From contig NC_019865.2 in NCBI RefSeq assembly GCF_002234675.1, positions 30,469,945 through 30,533,944 on the forward strand: 64,000 bases of DNA, written 5' to 3'. This DNA comes from Oryzias latipes. Its lineage: Eukaryota; Chordata; Actinopteri; Beloniformes; Adrianichthyidae. Below are positions 12,096 through 23,900 of the stretch, in pieces; position 1 is the stretch's first letter; each line of letters starts with the position of its first letter. A program made the position numbers and the translations under genes. A model generated the notes under the pieces. That model ran no database searches. It saw nothing but the letters and a program-made list of their open reading frames with translations, and was not told where the DNA came from.

Positions 12096-12906
12096 TTAAT
12101 GACATCAGAAATTCCCGGGTCCAGATTTTCCATATAGAAAAGAACATCACATAAGGAAAAAATGGGAATATTTAAAACTTTGAGTGACAACCAATTATGA
12201 ATATCAGTCCAAAATATTTTAACCTGGTTGCAACTGTAAAAGATATGTTCTAATGTTTCAGTTTCAGATGAACAGAATATGCATGGTTCCGATTCAAATT
12301 TCAATCTTTTATGTAAAAAATCTCCAACAGGGTAAATTTAAGATATTATTTTAAAATGAGTTTCTTTCATCTTAGGTGGAAGTGGGTACTTTGTGTGTAA
12401 AGAAAAAGATTTGTTAATTTGGGAGGTTTCTAAATCACGTCTATTGTTTATACTAAATTTGCAGAAAATTATTTGTTTAAAGGTTAGAGTTACTAATTTA
12501 TTGTTGCATTTTTTTTATCTTCTAGGGGAATATTGTTAATTTTCAGCTCTGAAAATTGTGGTTTGATTTCATTGTATTGTAGTATGTTATGAATAAGATT
12601 AAGTAAGGGATGGGAATTGCTTTGTTATAACAGTTACTAGAATCCTTAATTTTGTATTTAGCTACAAACTCATTGTATGATAACAGCCTTCCATCAGTAC
12701 GCATCAAGTCATGAACAAAACACACACCATTATCATACCATTCAGACATAAACAAGGATTTCTTGTTTACAGTTATAAATCTGTTGTTCCATAAAACAGC
12801 TCCAGCTAGGCCTACACGGCCAATCTCCAGCTCCAGCTCGGCTGTCAATGCTTACCTCCAGGTGCAGTCTGACCTAAACTGCAAATCTGCACTGCAAGTG
12901 GACAAA

Positions 12907-14007
12907 ATGGCACTCGTCATTATCTTGATATGTTTGTTGGGAGTCTGGGACTTGAGGCCTAACAATTCTCCCTGGGTGAGTACCCATAACAACAGAATGT
13001 GGTTCTGGGACTCTTTCAATAGCGGCACTTCTAATGCTGTGTATGGGCTACCACAGCCTCATCTGGTCATGGACCAAAACTTTTGGACAGATAAATCTAC
13101 AGTGTTACCTAAACTCCAAAATGTTCTTACTTTGTATGACCTGGCCTCAACATATAATAATACTGTCTTGAAATGTAATGTAAGACAAAGATTGGTGATA
13201 ATTCTACTTTTACTTTTATCTGGAAATGTGCAGCCAAATCCAGGGCCTGAAGTGCAATGTATTCAGACACCTACTGATTTAAAGTTGATATCTGGTCTCA
13301 AAATTATTCATCTTAATGTGCGCAGCTTGGCTCCCAAAATGGACATGGTTAAAATTTGGTTTACATCAACTGAGGCGGACATTGTGATTATCTCTGAGAC
13401 GTGGCTGACTAAATCTATCACAAATGAAGACATAAATGTAAATGGATACAATGTGTATCGAACAGACAGGCCAATAAAAGGTGGTGGTGTAGCCATCTAT
13501 GTTAAATCTAGATTTGAAGCATCAACAGTCATGTCCAAGTCCATCCCTAAACAGTTGGAGCTTTTAGTCTTGAATGTGAAATTAGCCAAATCCCTGTCCA
13601 TAACAGTAGTGGGATGCTATAGGCCCCCATCTGCCACCAAGGAGGCACTATCATCTTTAAAAGATCTTCTCTCCAGAATAGATTATGGTGAACTGTTAAT
13701 GGTCGGAGATCTCAACTGGGACTGGTCAAGTACGGCCTCTGAAGAATTTAAATCCCTCTGTGACTCTATAAATCTTAGCCAGTTGATTAGTCAGCCAACT
13801 AGGACAAATACTAAATGTCCAGAAAAGTCTACTTTGATTGATTTAATTCTAACAAATGCTCCACACAAATTTTCATCTGCGGGTGTTTTCTGTAATGATT
13901 TGAGTGATCACTGTGTTGTTGCTGCATGCAGAGACGCAAAAATCCCCAAATGTAAACCACGCATCGTCTTTAGGAGAAATTTCAAGACATTTAATGAACA
14001 AGCCTAA
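12907..14007 (+). pseudogene. L2-like LINE N-terminal ORF with 2A-like motif and AP endonuclease
   Basis: The frame is open from 12763 to the TAA at 14005-14007; the Met at 12907 (MALVIILICLLG) is a likelier start than the upstream Met. A hydrophobic run (VIILLLLLSG) leads into GNVQPNPGP (13222-13248), a 2A-like ribosome-skipping motif: the canonical form is D-V/I-E-x-N-P-G-P, here with Asp to Asn and Glu to Gln but NPGP intact. Endonuclease motifs follow: IIHLNVRSL, ISETWL, YRTDR, GGGVAIYV, VVGCYRPPS, VGDLNWDW and NDLSDHCVV. The frame then stops and coding continues in shifted frames. Confidence 0.75.
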
Positions 14008-14022
14008 CGTCATGATTTATCC

Positions 14023-16130
14023 TTGGTTAACTGGGAGCGCATAGGCCTAACGCCCAATGTTGAGTTAGCTTGGTCATTTTTTAAGGGCAACTTTGAAAAG
14101 ATTATAAATAAACATGCTCCAATAAAGAAATTTAGAGTGAAAGGACGAGATAATCCTTGTTTCACCCGAAAGCTACATCGGACATCATTCACCTTCGGAA
14201 TAGGGCTTGGGCCAAAGCCAGAAAAACAGACTTAGCCAGGGACTGGTCCACCTTTAGACTGAGAAACAAATGCACTTCATTCATTAAAAAAGCTTAATCA
14301 GAATATTATCTATCTGTCACAGCTGAGCATCTCAACAATCCGCAGAAATTTTGGAAGGTGATAAAATCCATCTCTGTGAACCAAAGTTCACATGATCTTC
14401 CTTCGTTTGTTTTAAAAAACTCAGTCCCAGTTTATGACCGAACTGAGGTTTTAAATTGTTTCAATAATCATTTATTTCATCTGGCTCCTGCTCTGACTAC
14501 AAAGGAGCTGCCTCAGTGCCCCACAGTGTAAACTCTTCTATGCTTTCTGGTGAACCCTTTACATTTGTACCTTTTACTGTAAATCAAGTTCATAAAGCTC
14601 TTAAAACTCTGAACCACAGAAAACCTCCCGGGGCAGATCTGATAGAGCCTTTCTTTTTAAAAATGGCTGCTGATTTTATTGCTCAGCCTCTTACAACACT
14701 TTTTATTCTGTCAATTGAAACTCAAGAAATTCCTTCCATTTGGAAGTCAGCTTTTGTTACTCCCCACTTAAAAGGAGGTGACCCAGCAGTTTTAACCAAC
14801 TACAGGCCAATCTCCAATTTGTGTGTCTCGTCAAAAATTCTTTAATCTCTTGTGTGCGAGCAACTCAAAGAGTTTTTATACTCAAATGAGCTTCTCTCAA
14901 CATTACAGTCGGGTTTCAGGAAAAAGCACAGTACAATTACTGCTGCTACAAAAGTGATAAATGACATTCTTGTTGCTCTTGACAATAAACAGTACTGTGC
15001 TGCACTCTTTATTGATTTATCAAAAGCATTTGACACTGTGGATCACATTGTGTTAAAACAAAGACTTATCAGTTTTGGCCTTTCAGATCATGCAGTCTCC
15101 TGGCTCACAAATTACATGAAGAACAGAACCCAATGTGTTAGACAGGACGGTTTGTGTTCTGAATTCTTAAATGTACACAAGGGGGTGCCACAGGGTTCTG
15201 TATTAGGACCCCTCCTATTTTTCATGTATATAAATAATATAGATCAAAATGTGTCTCATGCAAATATGCATTTCTATGCCGATGACACAATTATTTACTG
15301 CTTTGACCCACCCCCTACCACTGCTGTTAAATATCTGCAAAAAGCTTTTGATACAGTACAGCACACATTTCTCCAGCTAAAATTAATGGTTAATGCAGAC
15401 AAAACCAAATTAATGCTGTTCTCAAACTCTAGAAAAACACCACAGGGTTTCCTTACAGTTTCCACTCTAGAAGGAAATTAAATTGAGTTGGTTCACGTGT
15501 ACAAATCTGGGAATCTTGATTGATGATGCACTCTCATTCAAGCCCCACATTGAAAATCTTGTTAGGAAACTAAAATTGAAACTGGGTTTTTTATTTCAAA
15601 ACAAGTGTTGTTTTTCATTTGGGATTAAAAGAAGACTTGTCACAGCAACTTTCTTATCCATTTTAAATTATGGAGACCTTTTATATATGAATGCAACAGC
15701 TCAATGTTTGAGTAAGATTGATTCCGTGTATCACGCCGCTTTGAGGTTTGTGACAAACTGCAAGGCCTCGACTCATCATTGTGAACTGTACTCTCGAGTG
15801 GGATGGTCTTCTCTGTCCACCAGGAGGTTCACACACTGGTGCATTTTTATTTACAAATCTCTTCTTGGACTTATACCTTCCTAAATTTGCAGCCTGATCG
15901 AGCTGAGGACTGTGGAATCATACGGACTGCGCTCAAATGACCATCTATCGCTCGCCGTTCCATTTGCTCCTACAGAACTGGGGAAAAAGGCTTTTGTCTT
16001 TTCTGCCCCCTCCACATGGAACACTCTACAGAAAAGATGGAAATTAAAAGAACTCATTCGACTGAATATTTTTAAATCCAAGCTGAGATTTGAGGAGAAA
16101 GTCAATTTTAACTGTACCTGTTTTACATGA
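14023..16130 (+). pseudogene. L2-like LINE reverse transcriptase, broken
   Basis: Pieces at 14023-14235, 14516-14845, 14852-15481, 15483-15884 and 15912-16130. They include RKPPGADLIEP, NYRPISNL, LFIDLSKAFDTVDH, GVPQGSVLGPLLF, the FYADDT catalytic box (15272-15289) and a C-terminal part with FVTNCKAS and FVFSAPSTWN. Stops at 14005, 14233, 14843 and 15479 and at least one frame change show it is dead. Confidence 0.8.
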
Positions 16131-19100
16131 GTTCTAATTTTTATTTATGCTTTTAATGTTGACATTTTTATGGTAAATGTAATTTATTGTTTCCCCCCTA
16201 GCCAGGACTCCCTCGAAAAAGAGATTCTTAATCTCAATGGGACAATTCCTGGGTAAATAAAGGTCAAATAAATAAAAAAGTTACGGTTGAAAAGCATCTT
16301 CCCAAATTCTAAGGCTTGCTTGTAAAAGTTTGATAGTTTCATTGGTATTTTTGATGTATTATAATCACACTTCAGCAAAAACTCCAGTCCCCCGACCTTA
16401 CCAAAGAGTTTGTTTGGAATATGATACCACATAGAATTAGGCTGGGAAATACAGTCTTTTAACCATTTCATTCTAAACGCTACAATTTGAGATTCATTGC
16501 TAAAGCTTTTAAGCCGCCATTTTTATAATCTCTGACCAATTGGGATTTTCGTATATAGTGGGTCTTATTTTTCCGAATAAATTTAAAGAAAATAGAATTA
16601 GACAACTTAATGTCTTTTGGGGATGTATATAATGAGTGGCAGGGATACACAAGTCTTGAAAAACCTTCCGCCACGTCCAAACCATTGATTTAAAGTTTTC
16701 TGTATTGTTTTTAGTCTGGGAGTGATATTTACACTTTCTCTATCATTACTGTTTTTTGTTATTATTAGACCAAGATATTTCACTTCACTTTTTACAGGTA
16801 TGTTTTCAATATTACTTTGATTGCAGGTATGTATAGGTAAGATTTCACATTTTTTGAGATTTAGGGTAAGGCCAGATGCTCTTGAAAACACAAGTATTTT
16901 ATTGATAACAACAGGCAGCATATTTTTATTTTTAAAAAATAAAGCTGTGTCATCAGCAAATTGACTAATTTTAAATTCCCTGTCTAGAATGTTAAAACCC
17001 TCAAAATCTGGAGAATATTTAAGAAAGATAGCTAGTAATTCCGCTGAAATTATGAACAACAGCGGGATAATTGGACATCCTTGGCGAAAACCTCTATTAA
17101 CAGGAAAACTGTTTGAGAAACCTCGGTTGATGGCAATGTTGCTACTTATGTCTTTGTAGAACATTTTAATTATGTAACAAAATTTTGATTCAAAGCCAAA
17201 GGTTTCCAAGGCATTAAACAAAAAGGCGTGTTCTAATGAGTCGAAGGCCTTAAAGAAATCCAAAAAGAGGATAAGACTTTCCCGAGGAATAATTTGATTG
17301 TAGTCTAATATATCTAAGATTAAGCGAGTGTGGTGATGAATATGTCTCCCCTTAATAAAGGCTGATTGTGATTCTTCTATGATCTGAGATATTCCTGATT
17401 TCAGTCTGTTAGCATAGATATGTGCTAATATTTTATAGTCGCAACAGAGAAGTGTGATTGGTCTCCAATTATCAATTAATAACACATCTTTGCCTGGTTT
17501 GGGTAAAAGGGAAATAGTGCCTCTTTTCATTGTAGGTGATAACATCTGTTCGTCGATGCATTCATTGAATGCCTCAAACAACATTTCTCTGATGTCATTC
17601 CAAAAGTGTTTATAGAACTCAGTTGTAATTCCATCAGGTCCCGGTGATTTACCACTGGCCATTTGGGAAACAACTTTATCAAGCTCATCTATGGTAAGTT
17701 CAGATTCCATGAGATCTCTGAATGTCTCGTCTATTTTAGGGACTTTATCATAAATTAACCTTTCAAATAAAAGTGTGTTTTGATTTAAATATTGACTAGT
17801 GTAAAGGTTTTTATAGAAGTTAGTGATATAATCCTTAATATTGGTTTGATATTCTACTAGAGAGTTTTCTATCTGTAACCTAGTGATAGATTTTTTTCCT
17901 TTGTCTACTTTTTTCCAAGTTAAAAAAGTAAGTCGAATTTTTTTCTCCATCTTCCATCCACTTTGCCTTTGAACGAATAAATGCTCCTTTGGCTTTTTCA
18001 GTATAGAGTTCATCTATTTTAGATTGCAATGTGTTTATTTCAATGACATTCTCCTCATTCAGTTGAGTTAAATTACACAATGTGTTTAATTTGGAAATTA
18101 TTTCAGTCTGTTCTTGTCTTTTTTTCCTAGCCAATATCTCACCTTCTACAATCGCAGTTCTTCTAATATTACATTTTAAATACTCCCATCTGTTAATAGG
18201 AGACAGGTATTGTATTACTTTTATTTCAGGAATAAGTTATTTGATTTTTTTACAAAAGTTTGTGTTATTTAAAAGGTTATTATTGAATTTCCAGTGGGAT
18301 GTTCCATTTTTTGGTTGATTACTGTCAGGGGAAAAAGCCAAAGTGATAGCACAATGGTCAGTGAGAGGAGAGTGAGAGATTTTACAGTTTAAGGTTGAGG
18401 ATATTGGATTACTGTTACTAACCAGTAATCTATCCTTGAGCGTTGAGAGTGTTGAGAGTTATTCCAGGTATATTGAAGCTTATTTGGATTTTTTTCTACG
18501 CCAAATGTCGATAAGGTCGAGAGAGTTAGAAAATTCGGAAATAATTTTTTTGAAACGAGGAGAGTTGTGTTGAGTTGGATATCTGTCTTGGTTTTCATCT
18601 GGTACTACATTAAAATCACCTGCAACAATAACCTCGTCAGTGGCATACATCTGTTTCCAGTTGATTATCATATGATTTATGTTTGTAAGAAATTTCTGAT
18701 TTTTTGTCCTATTATTAAAACCATAAATGTTAACAAGAATATATTTAGTGTCGTCTACCTCAATGTTAACCATTAGCCAATGACCTTCTGTGCCACTTTT
18801 ATGATCAACAATTTTACCATCAAAACTATGTAAGAAAATTGCCACTCCTGCTGAACGAGGACTTCCATGAGATAAATAAATGTATCCAGTGCCCAACTGA
18901 GATTTCCAAAAATCAAAATCTTCTTCACTACTGTGTGTCTCTTGAAAGAAAAAACAGTTCACGTTAACTTGTGCCTTACAGTAAATAAAAATTGCCTTGC
19001 GCTTTGTTACATTCTTAAAACCACGAACATTTAAAGACAACAAAGAAAGAACCATAAAGAATAGCTAGAAAGCAATTAACTCCATAAAGGGCAATAATGC

Positions 19101-19199
19101 AGTTTCACATTTTTTAATCTGTTTCCTCAAAGCTGTAATAACATTCAACACAATAAAATACCAGCTTTGGATTTATTTTCTCTCTTCTCCTTCAGGAAG

Positions 19200-20094
19200 A
19201 TGTCTTTGCCCATTCAGTCTAGATGAAGGAGTGTTGGTTTCATGCAGTGACCTGATGACCATCGATGATCGCGTAGCCGTCCTTTAAAAAGAGTCTTCTC
19301 TTCCTCGCCTCCTCCACTCTTGGCCAAAGACGCTGACGAGTCTCCCTGTCTTCTTTGCAAAGATCTTCTTTGAAGCGAATATTTAGATCTTTGCAGATTT
19401 TTGCATTTTTTGACATTCTCCAGACTTGGTCTCGAACAATTCTCTTTCCAAACTGGATGATAATTTGTCTTGTGGTTAATTTTTCCTTTCTGTCCCTACC
19501 GATGCACTGTGTCCACTGTGTTTCTCAGTTCCTCAACGTTGACCGACATCACTTTGGAAAGGATCTTGAGAGTTTAATCTCGTGTGATTTCCCCTTCTTT
19601 CTTGGAAGGCCAATAAGTCGCAGAGACCATCTTCGTTTATATCTTGCATGTTCCAGACACATTTCCCGGAGAGAAGCATTTTATTTTTGTAGAGACACCA
19701 TCTGCAGTTTGAGACGGTTCACATCTTCCACAACACTTTTAACAGCAGCCGTATTTGCATCAACAGACTCTTTAACATGTTTAACAGCATCTGTGTTCTC
19801 TTGCAGTTGAAACTCATATCCTTTCAGATATTCGCTTTGAGTAACAAACTTGGTTGTCAGGGTTTGAACTGCATTAAAGAGAACACTGTTGGATATTTCC
19901 TTGTTGCGTTCTTATGGAGCATTCTTTTTAATCTTTTTAGGGTCTGGGCTTTTTACCGGTGTGTGGTGTCTGTTGACTCTCGTCTGATCTTGTGAGGTGT
20001 CTTCCTGTTCATCCATCCATTCAACCTCTCCCTCGCTGCATGACTGTCCTGAAGCCACTAGATGGTACTCATGGTCTTTGCTAGTGTTAGCCAT
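19200..20094 (-). pseudogene. L1 ORF1 (RNA-binding protein), broken
   Basis: Starts at ATG 20094 with MANTSKDHEYH and an acidic, Gln-rich N-terminus ending in the basic PDPKKIKKNAP, then breaks at a stop at 19912. The distal part, about 19200-19500, translates on the - strand to an L1 ORF1 C-terminal-like segment (FGKRIVRDQVWR, then IRFKEDLCKEDRE, then RQRLWPRVEEARK). The middle should hold the coiled coil, seen only as fragments. It ends just before ORF2, as in other L1 elements. Confidence 0.65.
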
Positions 20095-20273
20095 TTCTTC
20101 ACGTCGAAGTTCGAAAAATATAGAGAAAACAGTGGTAAACAAACCTCTTTCAAGCTGAATCGGTTTGAAAGTTCTTTGCTGCTATTTCCTTTAGCTTTGG
20201 TTGAACTTCTCCCATGGACAGAATTCTTATTTCAGGTGAAGCGTCGGAGCCCCGAAAAAAGTAACCGCTTATT

Positions 20274-20292
20274 CCGCCATCTTGGTAACACC
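20274..20292 (-). promoter_or_regulatory. L1 5' end with YY1-type motif
   Basis: The element starts GGTGTTACCAAGATGGCGG on the - strand. CAAGATGGC (20284 to 20276) is a YY1-type site, at +9 to +17 of the element. Human L1 has the same core at +13 to +21, where it positions transcription start. Confidence 0.6.
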
Positions 20293-20510
20293 CTAACAGC
20301 TGCTTTGTGGCTATACTGCTACGTTACAAGACGCACTTCAAGCTCCTGGAAGCTAATCCAGAGTTCCAGAGGCAACAAAGTTACTCCAGCTGGATCTCAC
20401 TCTACCAACAGCATCAGTGGAGAAGTCATTCTCTGCATTAAAAAGACTAAAACACACTGTAGTGGCGTGCATGTTGGGTGTGCTGTCGGAGATGGCAGTG
20501 CGGGATTGTG

Positions 20511-20974
20511 TGTCACAGTGCCTCGGTCAGCCCCGCCCCCTCAGCTCTGCTCCTGACTTCCACCAGCTGTGACCACTTCATCTCATCAACCTGCCTACAC
20601 TTAAGGAGATCCAGCCCATTCATCGACGCCAGTTCGTTACCCCTAACGGTGACTACGCCTGGTCTGCCAGCTCATGTCTAGTGTCTCTTGCCCCCGCTTG
20701 CTCTCATGTCTGCTCTCTGTCTCAGGATTCACCCGAACGAAGGTCACCTGTGTGGAAGTCTGCCATCACTCACCTGCTGTCTCGAACCAAGCTCGGAGCA
20801 CTCCAGCTGCAGCGATCCCTCCAGCCTCGCCACGAGCCACGTCTGGATTCCCTCCTGTCAACGGATTACTCTCATCAACCCCTCCTGTGATTAAAACTCA
20901 CTTACCAAGTCACTTACCTGTCTGATCATTCTGAGTTCCAGCGTCTGGGTCTGTCTCGCCTGAAAACCATGACA
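20511..20974 (+). repeat. Gypsy-1 5' LTR
   Basis: Begins TGTCACAGTGCC and ends ACCATGACA. It holds a TAAGGAG box at 20602-20608 and, 26 bp after its first base, the 11-mer GCCAGTTCGTT (20628-20638). The Gag start codon (20969) lies in its last six bases. The 3' LTR differs at one base (CTCGAACC here against CTCAAACC). Confidence 0.92.
20628..20638 (+). promoter_or_regulatory. Gypsy-1 LTR self-primer segment and predicted transcript start
   Basis: GCCAGTTCGTT is the exact reverse complement of AACGAACTGGC at 20976-20986. If transcription starts at 20628, this would be the first 11 nt of the RNA, as in fission yeast Tf1, where the first 11 nt fold back and prime minus-strand synthesis. The spacing from the TAAGGAG box supports that start. 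Confidence 0.7.
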
Positions 20975-20975
20975 G

Positions 20976-20986
20976 AACGAACTGGC
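20976..20986 (+). promoter_or_regulatory. Gypsy-1 primer-binding site (self-primed)
   Basis: AACGAACTGGC begins one base after the LTR end, the normal place for a primer-binding site. It does not start TGG as tRNA-type sites do. It pairs perfectly over 11 bp with the LTR segment 20628-20638. The same bases encode residues 3-6 of Gag. Confidence 0.7.
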
Positions 20987-23900
20987 CAAAATCCAGACCT
21001 AGCTGACTCAGATGATCTGCTCTACGCCGTGAGCCAACAAGGAATCTTCCTGGGACGCCAAGCTGACGCTCTATCCCAAATCGCTTCGGCTCAACAAGAC
21101 CTTTTTCGGCGTCTATATGGTATGTCGCAAACATTATCAGAAATCACCAGTCAAGCTTCCATTCCTGCTCCTACAGTTCCGGCCGCAACATCCGGCAACA
21201 ACCTTTCTTCCGCTGCCGTCATGACACCTGAGAACTTCCGTCTCCAACCGGAACCTTTCCACGGCGACACGGAAGCCTGCGGAGGGTTTCTCCTTCAGTG
21301 CCAGTTACTTTTTCAGCAAGCACCACGATACTACCTTTCCGATCACAGTAAGATCACGCTAATCATCAATTCACTTCGCAGTAAAGCGCTACAATGGGCT
21401 CAGGCTTTCCTATCCGCCAATCCTGTATCCCACCTACCTTTTGAACGATTCATTGATGAATTCAAATTGGTGTTTGATCAGCCCCGTAAGCAAGACGAAG
21501 CAGCACGCAAACTTCTTACACTCCGACAACGTAACTGCTCCGTTAGCGAGCATATCATTGACTTCCGCATCCTGGCTGTGGAGGCTGGGTGGTCTGACCC
21601 AGCGCTCCGAGGGTTTTTTTACCAGTCCCTCAATGAAGCCATCAAAGATCATCTATGTAGCCAGCCGGAAGCTAACACTTTTGAGGAATTAGCTGCTGCC
21701 GCCTTACGTTCCGATATCAGGCTTCAGGAACGTAATGTGAGTCGGAGCCATGCTGCCAAGAAGGCTCCTACGCTAACACCGCTCGTCACTTCCATGGACT
21801 GTAACCCCGTTCTCCGGTCAGAGACTCCTCGCACTATCCCAGAAGAACCTATGCGAATCGGGCATTCAAAAATCACAGCCGAGGAGCGGCTAAGACGTCG
21901 CAACGAAGGTGCGTGTTCCTATTGTGGTGAAACAGACCATCAGATTAACCGATGCTCCCGTCGTTTAGACTCCAGAACCCCTCCGCTAAGAGACCGGCCG
22001 CGGGGGGACCGTTCCGCTTCGCTTAATGATTTTTTGTTTGTCCCGGTCAAGTTATGTCATCAATCCAGAATTTTGGACTTTCAGGCGCTGGTCGACTCTG
22101 GCGCTGAACAGAGTCTAATCGATCAGAGTATCGTTGATCGTTTAGCTTTACCCACCGAACAACTCCCATCTCCTGTCCATGCTGCTGGTTTAGGGGGACA
22201 GCATTTATCCGTTATTTCACACCGTACCAAACCTGTTTTGCTTGTTACCTCCGGGAACCACCGCGAGTTCATTCAGTTTTTTGTCACTCGCACACCTGTC
22301 GTTTTGGGGTTCTCGTGGCTTAGACTCCATAATCCCCATCTTGATTGGAGCCGTGGTAATATCATGGGGTGGAGTGACTTTTGCATGGGTCACTGTCTCC
22401 AATCTGCGTTATCCTCCGTTTCCACGCCCTTGAGCTGTGAACCCGAAACTATTGATCTTTCTAATATTCCGGATTGTTACCATGATTTAAAACTCGTGTT
22501 CAGTAAATCGAAGGCTTCCTCCTTACCACCTCACAGACCTTATGATTGTGCCATCAATCTTCTCGAGGGCGCCACCCTTCCCAAGGGAAGATTGTTTAAC
22601 CTTTCGGGCCCCGAAAAGAAAGCTATGGAGCTTTACATTCAGGAAGCCCTAGCTCGGGGTCACATTCGTCCTTCCTCTTCCCCAGCCGGGGCCGGGTTTT
22701 TCTTCGTCGAGAAGAAAGACAAATCACTCAGACCCTGTATAGATTTCCGTGAACTGACCCAGATAACAATTAAAGATAAATATTCTCTCCCTCTCATCAG
22801 CTCGGTTTTTGATTCCATTCAGGAAGCACGCATATTTTCAAAACTCGACCTTCGTAATGCCTACCACCTCGTGCGAATGAGAGAAGGAGATGAATGGAAA
22901 ACCGCGTTCAACACTCCGTTAGGACACTTTGAATATCAGGTTATGCTGTTTGGTCTTACCAACGCACCCGCCACCTTTCAACGCTTGGTCAACGACGTAC
23001 TCAGAGATTTTTTGAATCAGTTTGTATTCGTGTACCTGGATGACATCTTGATTTACTCCAAAGATCCCAAGAACCATCAGAACCATGTGCGTCTAGTCCT
23101 TCAGAGGTTAGCCGAAAATCAGCTATTCGTAAAGGCCGAAAAATGCCAGTTCCACTCTACCAGCATCCCTTTCCTCGGGTACATTTTTGAAGCTGGCAGT
23201 ATTCGTCCAGACCCTGCCAAGATAACTGCCGTTTCCCAATGGGAACCTCCCTCGTCACGCAAAAAGCTTCAGCAATTCCTTGGCTTCGCCAATTTCTACC
23301 GTCGTTTTATTAGGAATTACAGTTCAATTGCTGCGCCCCTCACTCGTCTCACATCAACTTCAAAACCGTTTCTCTGGGATACCACGGCTCAAGCTGCTTT
23401 CAGCACCCTGAAGAAACTGTTTGTCTCAGCCCCAATCCTCATTCAACCGGACGTTTCCAGGCAATTTGTGGTGGAGGTTGACGCCTCCGACTCCGGTGTA
23501 GGGGCCGTTTTGTCCCAACGAGAGGAGTCATCAGGAAAGCTTAAACCTTGTGCCTTTTTTTCAAAGAAATTATCACCCGCAGAACGCAACTATGATGTGG
23601 GCAATCGGGAGCTCCTGGCAATAAAACTGGCTCTTGAAGAGTGGCGTCATTGGCTGGAGGGAGCGGCTCAACCTTTCATAGTCTGGACTGACCATAAAAA
23701 TCTGGAATACCTGCGCTCTGCCAAACGACTCAACTCCCGCCAAGCCCGCTGGTGTTTGTTTTTTGACCGGTTTAATTTCTCCATCACTTACAGACCCGGC
23801 AGCAGAAATATCAAACCGGACGCCCTCTCACGCCAATTCTGTGACACTGAACAGTCCAAGACAACCACCAGCATTCTCCCTGATACCTGCATCATTGGCA

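Larger units (their letters stand above)
12785..16277 (+). mobile_element. L2-like (CR1/L2 group) LINE inserted in the L1
   Basis: Sense-strand LINE with an N-terminal leader, 2A-like motif, AP endonuclease and reverse transcriptase, and a 3' end of the L2 kind: TTAATCTCAATGGGACAATTCC, then AATAAAGGTCAAATAAATAAA. The insertion splits L1 ORF2 (L1 sequence resumes on both sides). The exact 5' boundary and target duplication are unclear. Confidence 0.8.
11544..19055 (-). pseudogene. L1 ORF2: AP endonuclease and reverse transcriptase, broken
   Basis: Reading 3'-ward from 19055: an apurinic endonuclease domain (18480-19055; begins with LSLNVRGF, then FFQETHS, AGVAIFLHS and AGDFNVVPDE). A frameshift near 18480 follows. 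The reverse transcriptase comes next (16607-18013; GKSPGPDGITTEFYK, NWRPITLL, the FADDTALFF catalytic box near 16945-16968 and KYLGL). More pieces lie at 16184-16680, 12543-12848 and 11885-12304, the last with a C-terminal CxFC...H...C zinc-finger-like motif. The end is at 11544. The gaps at 12785-16277 and 11703-12095 are later insertions. The domain order and C-terminal motif are those of vertebrate L1 ORF2. Frameshifts prevent a full product. Confidence 0.85.
11274..20292 (-). mobile_element. Full-length L1-clade LINE with target duplication, nested insertions
   Basis: The element reads on the - strand from 20292 to 11274. It has a 5' UTR, ORF1 (from 20094), ORF2 (from 19055), a polyadenylation signal (AATAAA, complement at 11295-11300) and a 9-A tail (11274-11282). 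A 10-bp duplication ctaacagctg flanks it (11264-11273 and 20293-20302), which shows both ends are original. It was later interrupted by a SINE (11703-12095) and an L2-like LINE (about 12785-16277). Several frameshifts make it inactive. Confidence 0.85.

Noticed and set aside
12785..16277. Target duplication of the L2-like LINE
   Set aside because: The 3' tail and the 5' edge are too A-rich to define a repeat by eye.
20674..20925. Overlapping ORFs in the Gypsy-1 LTR, repeated at 27688-27939
   Set aside because: They are LTR sequence duplicated at both ends; no domain and no independent coding evidence.
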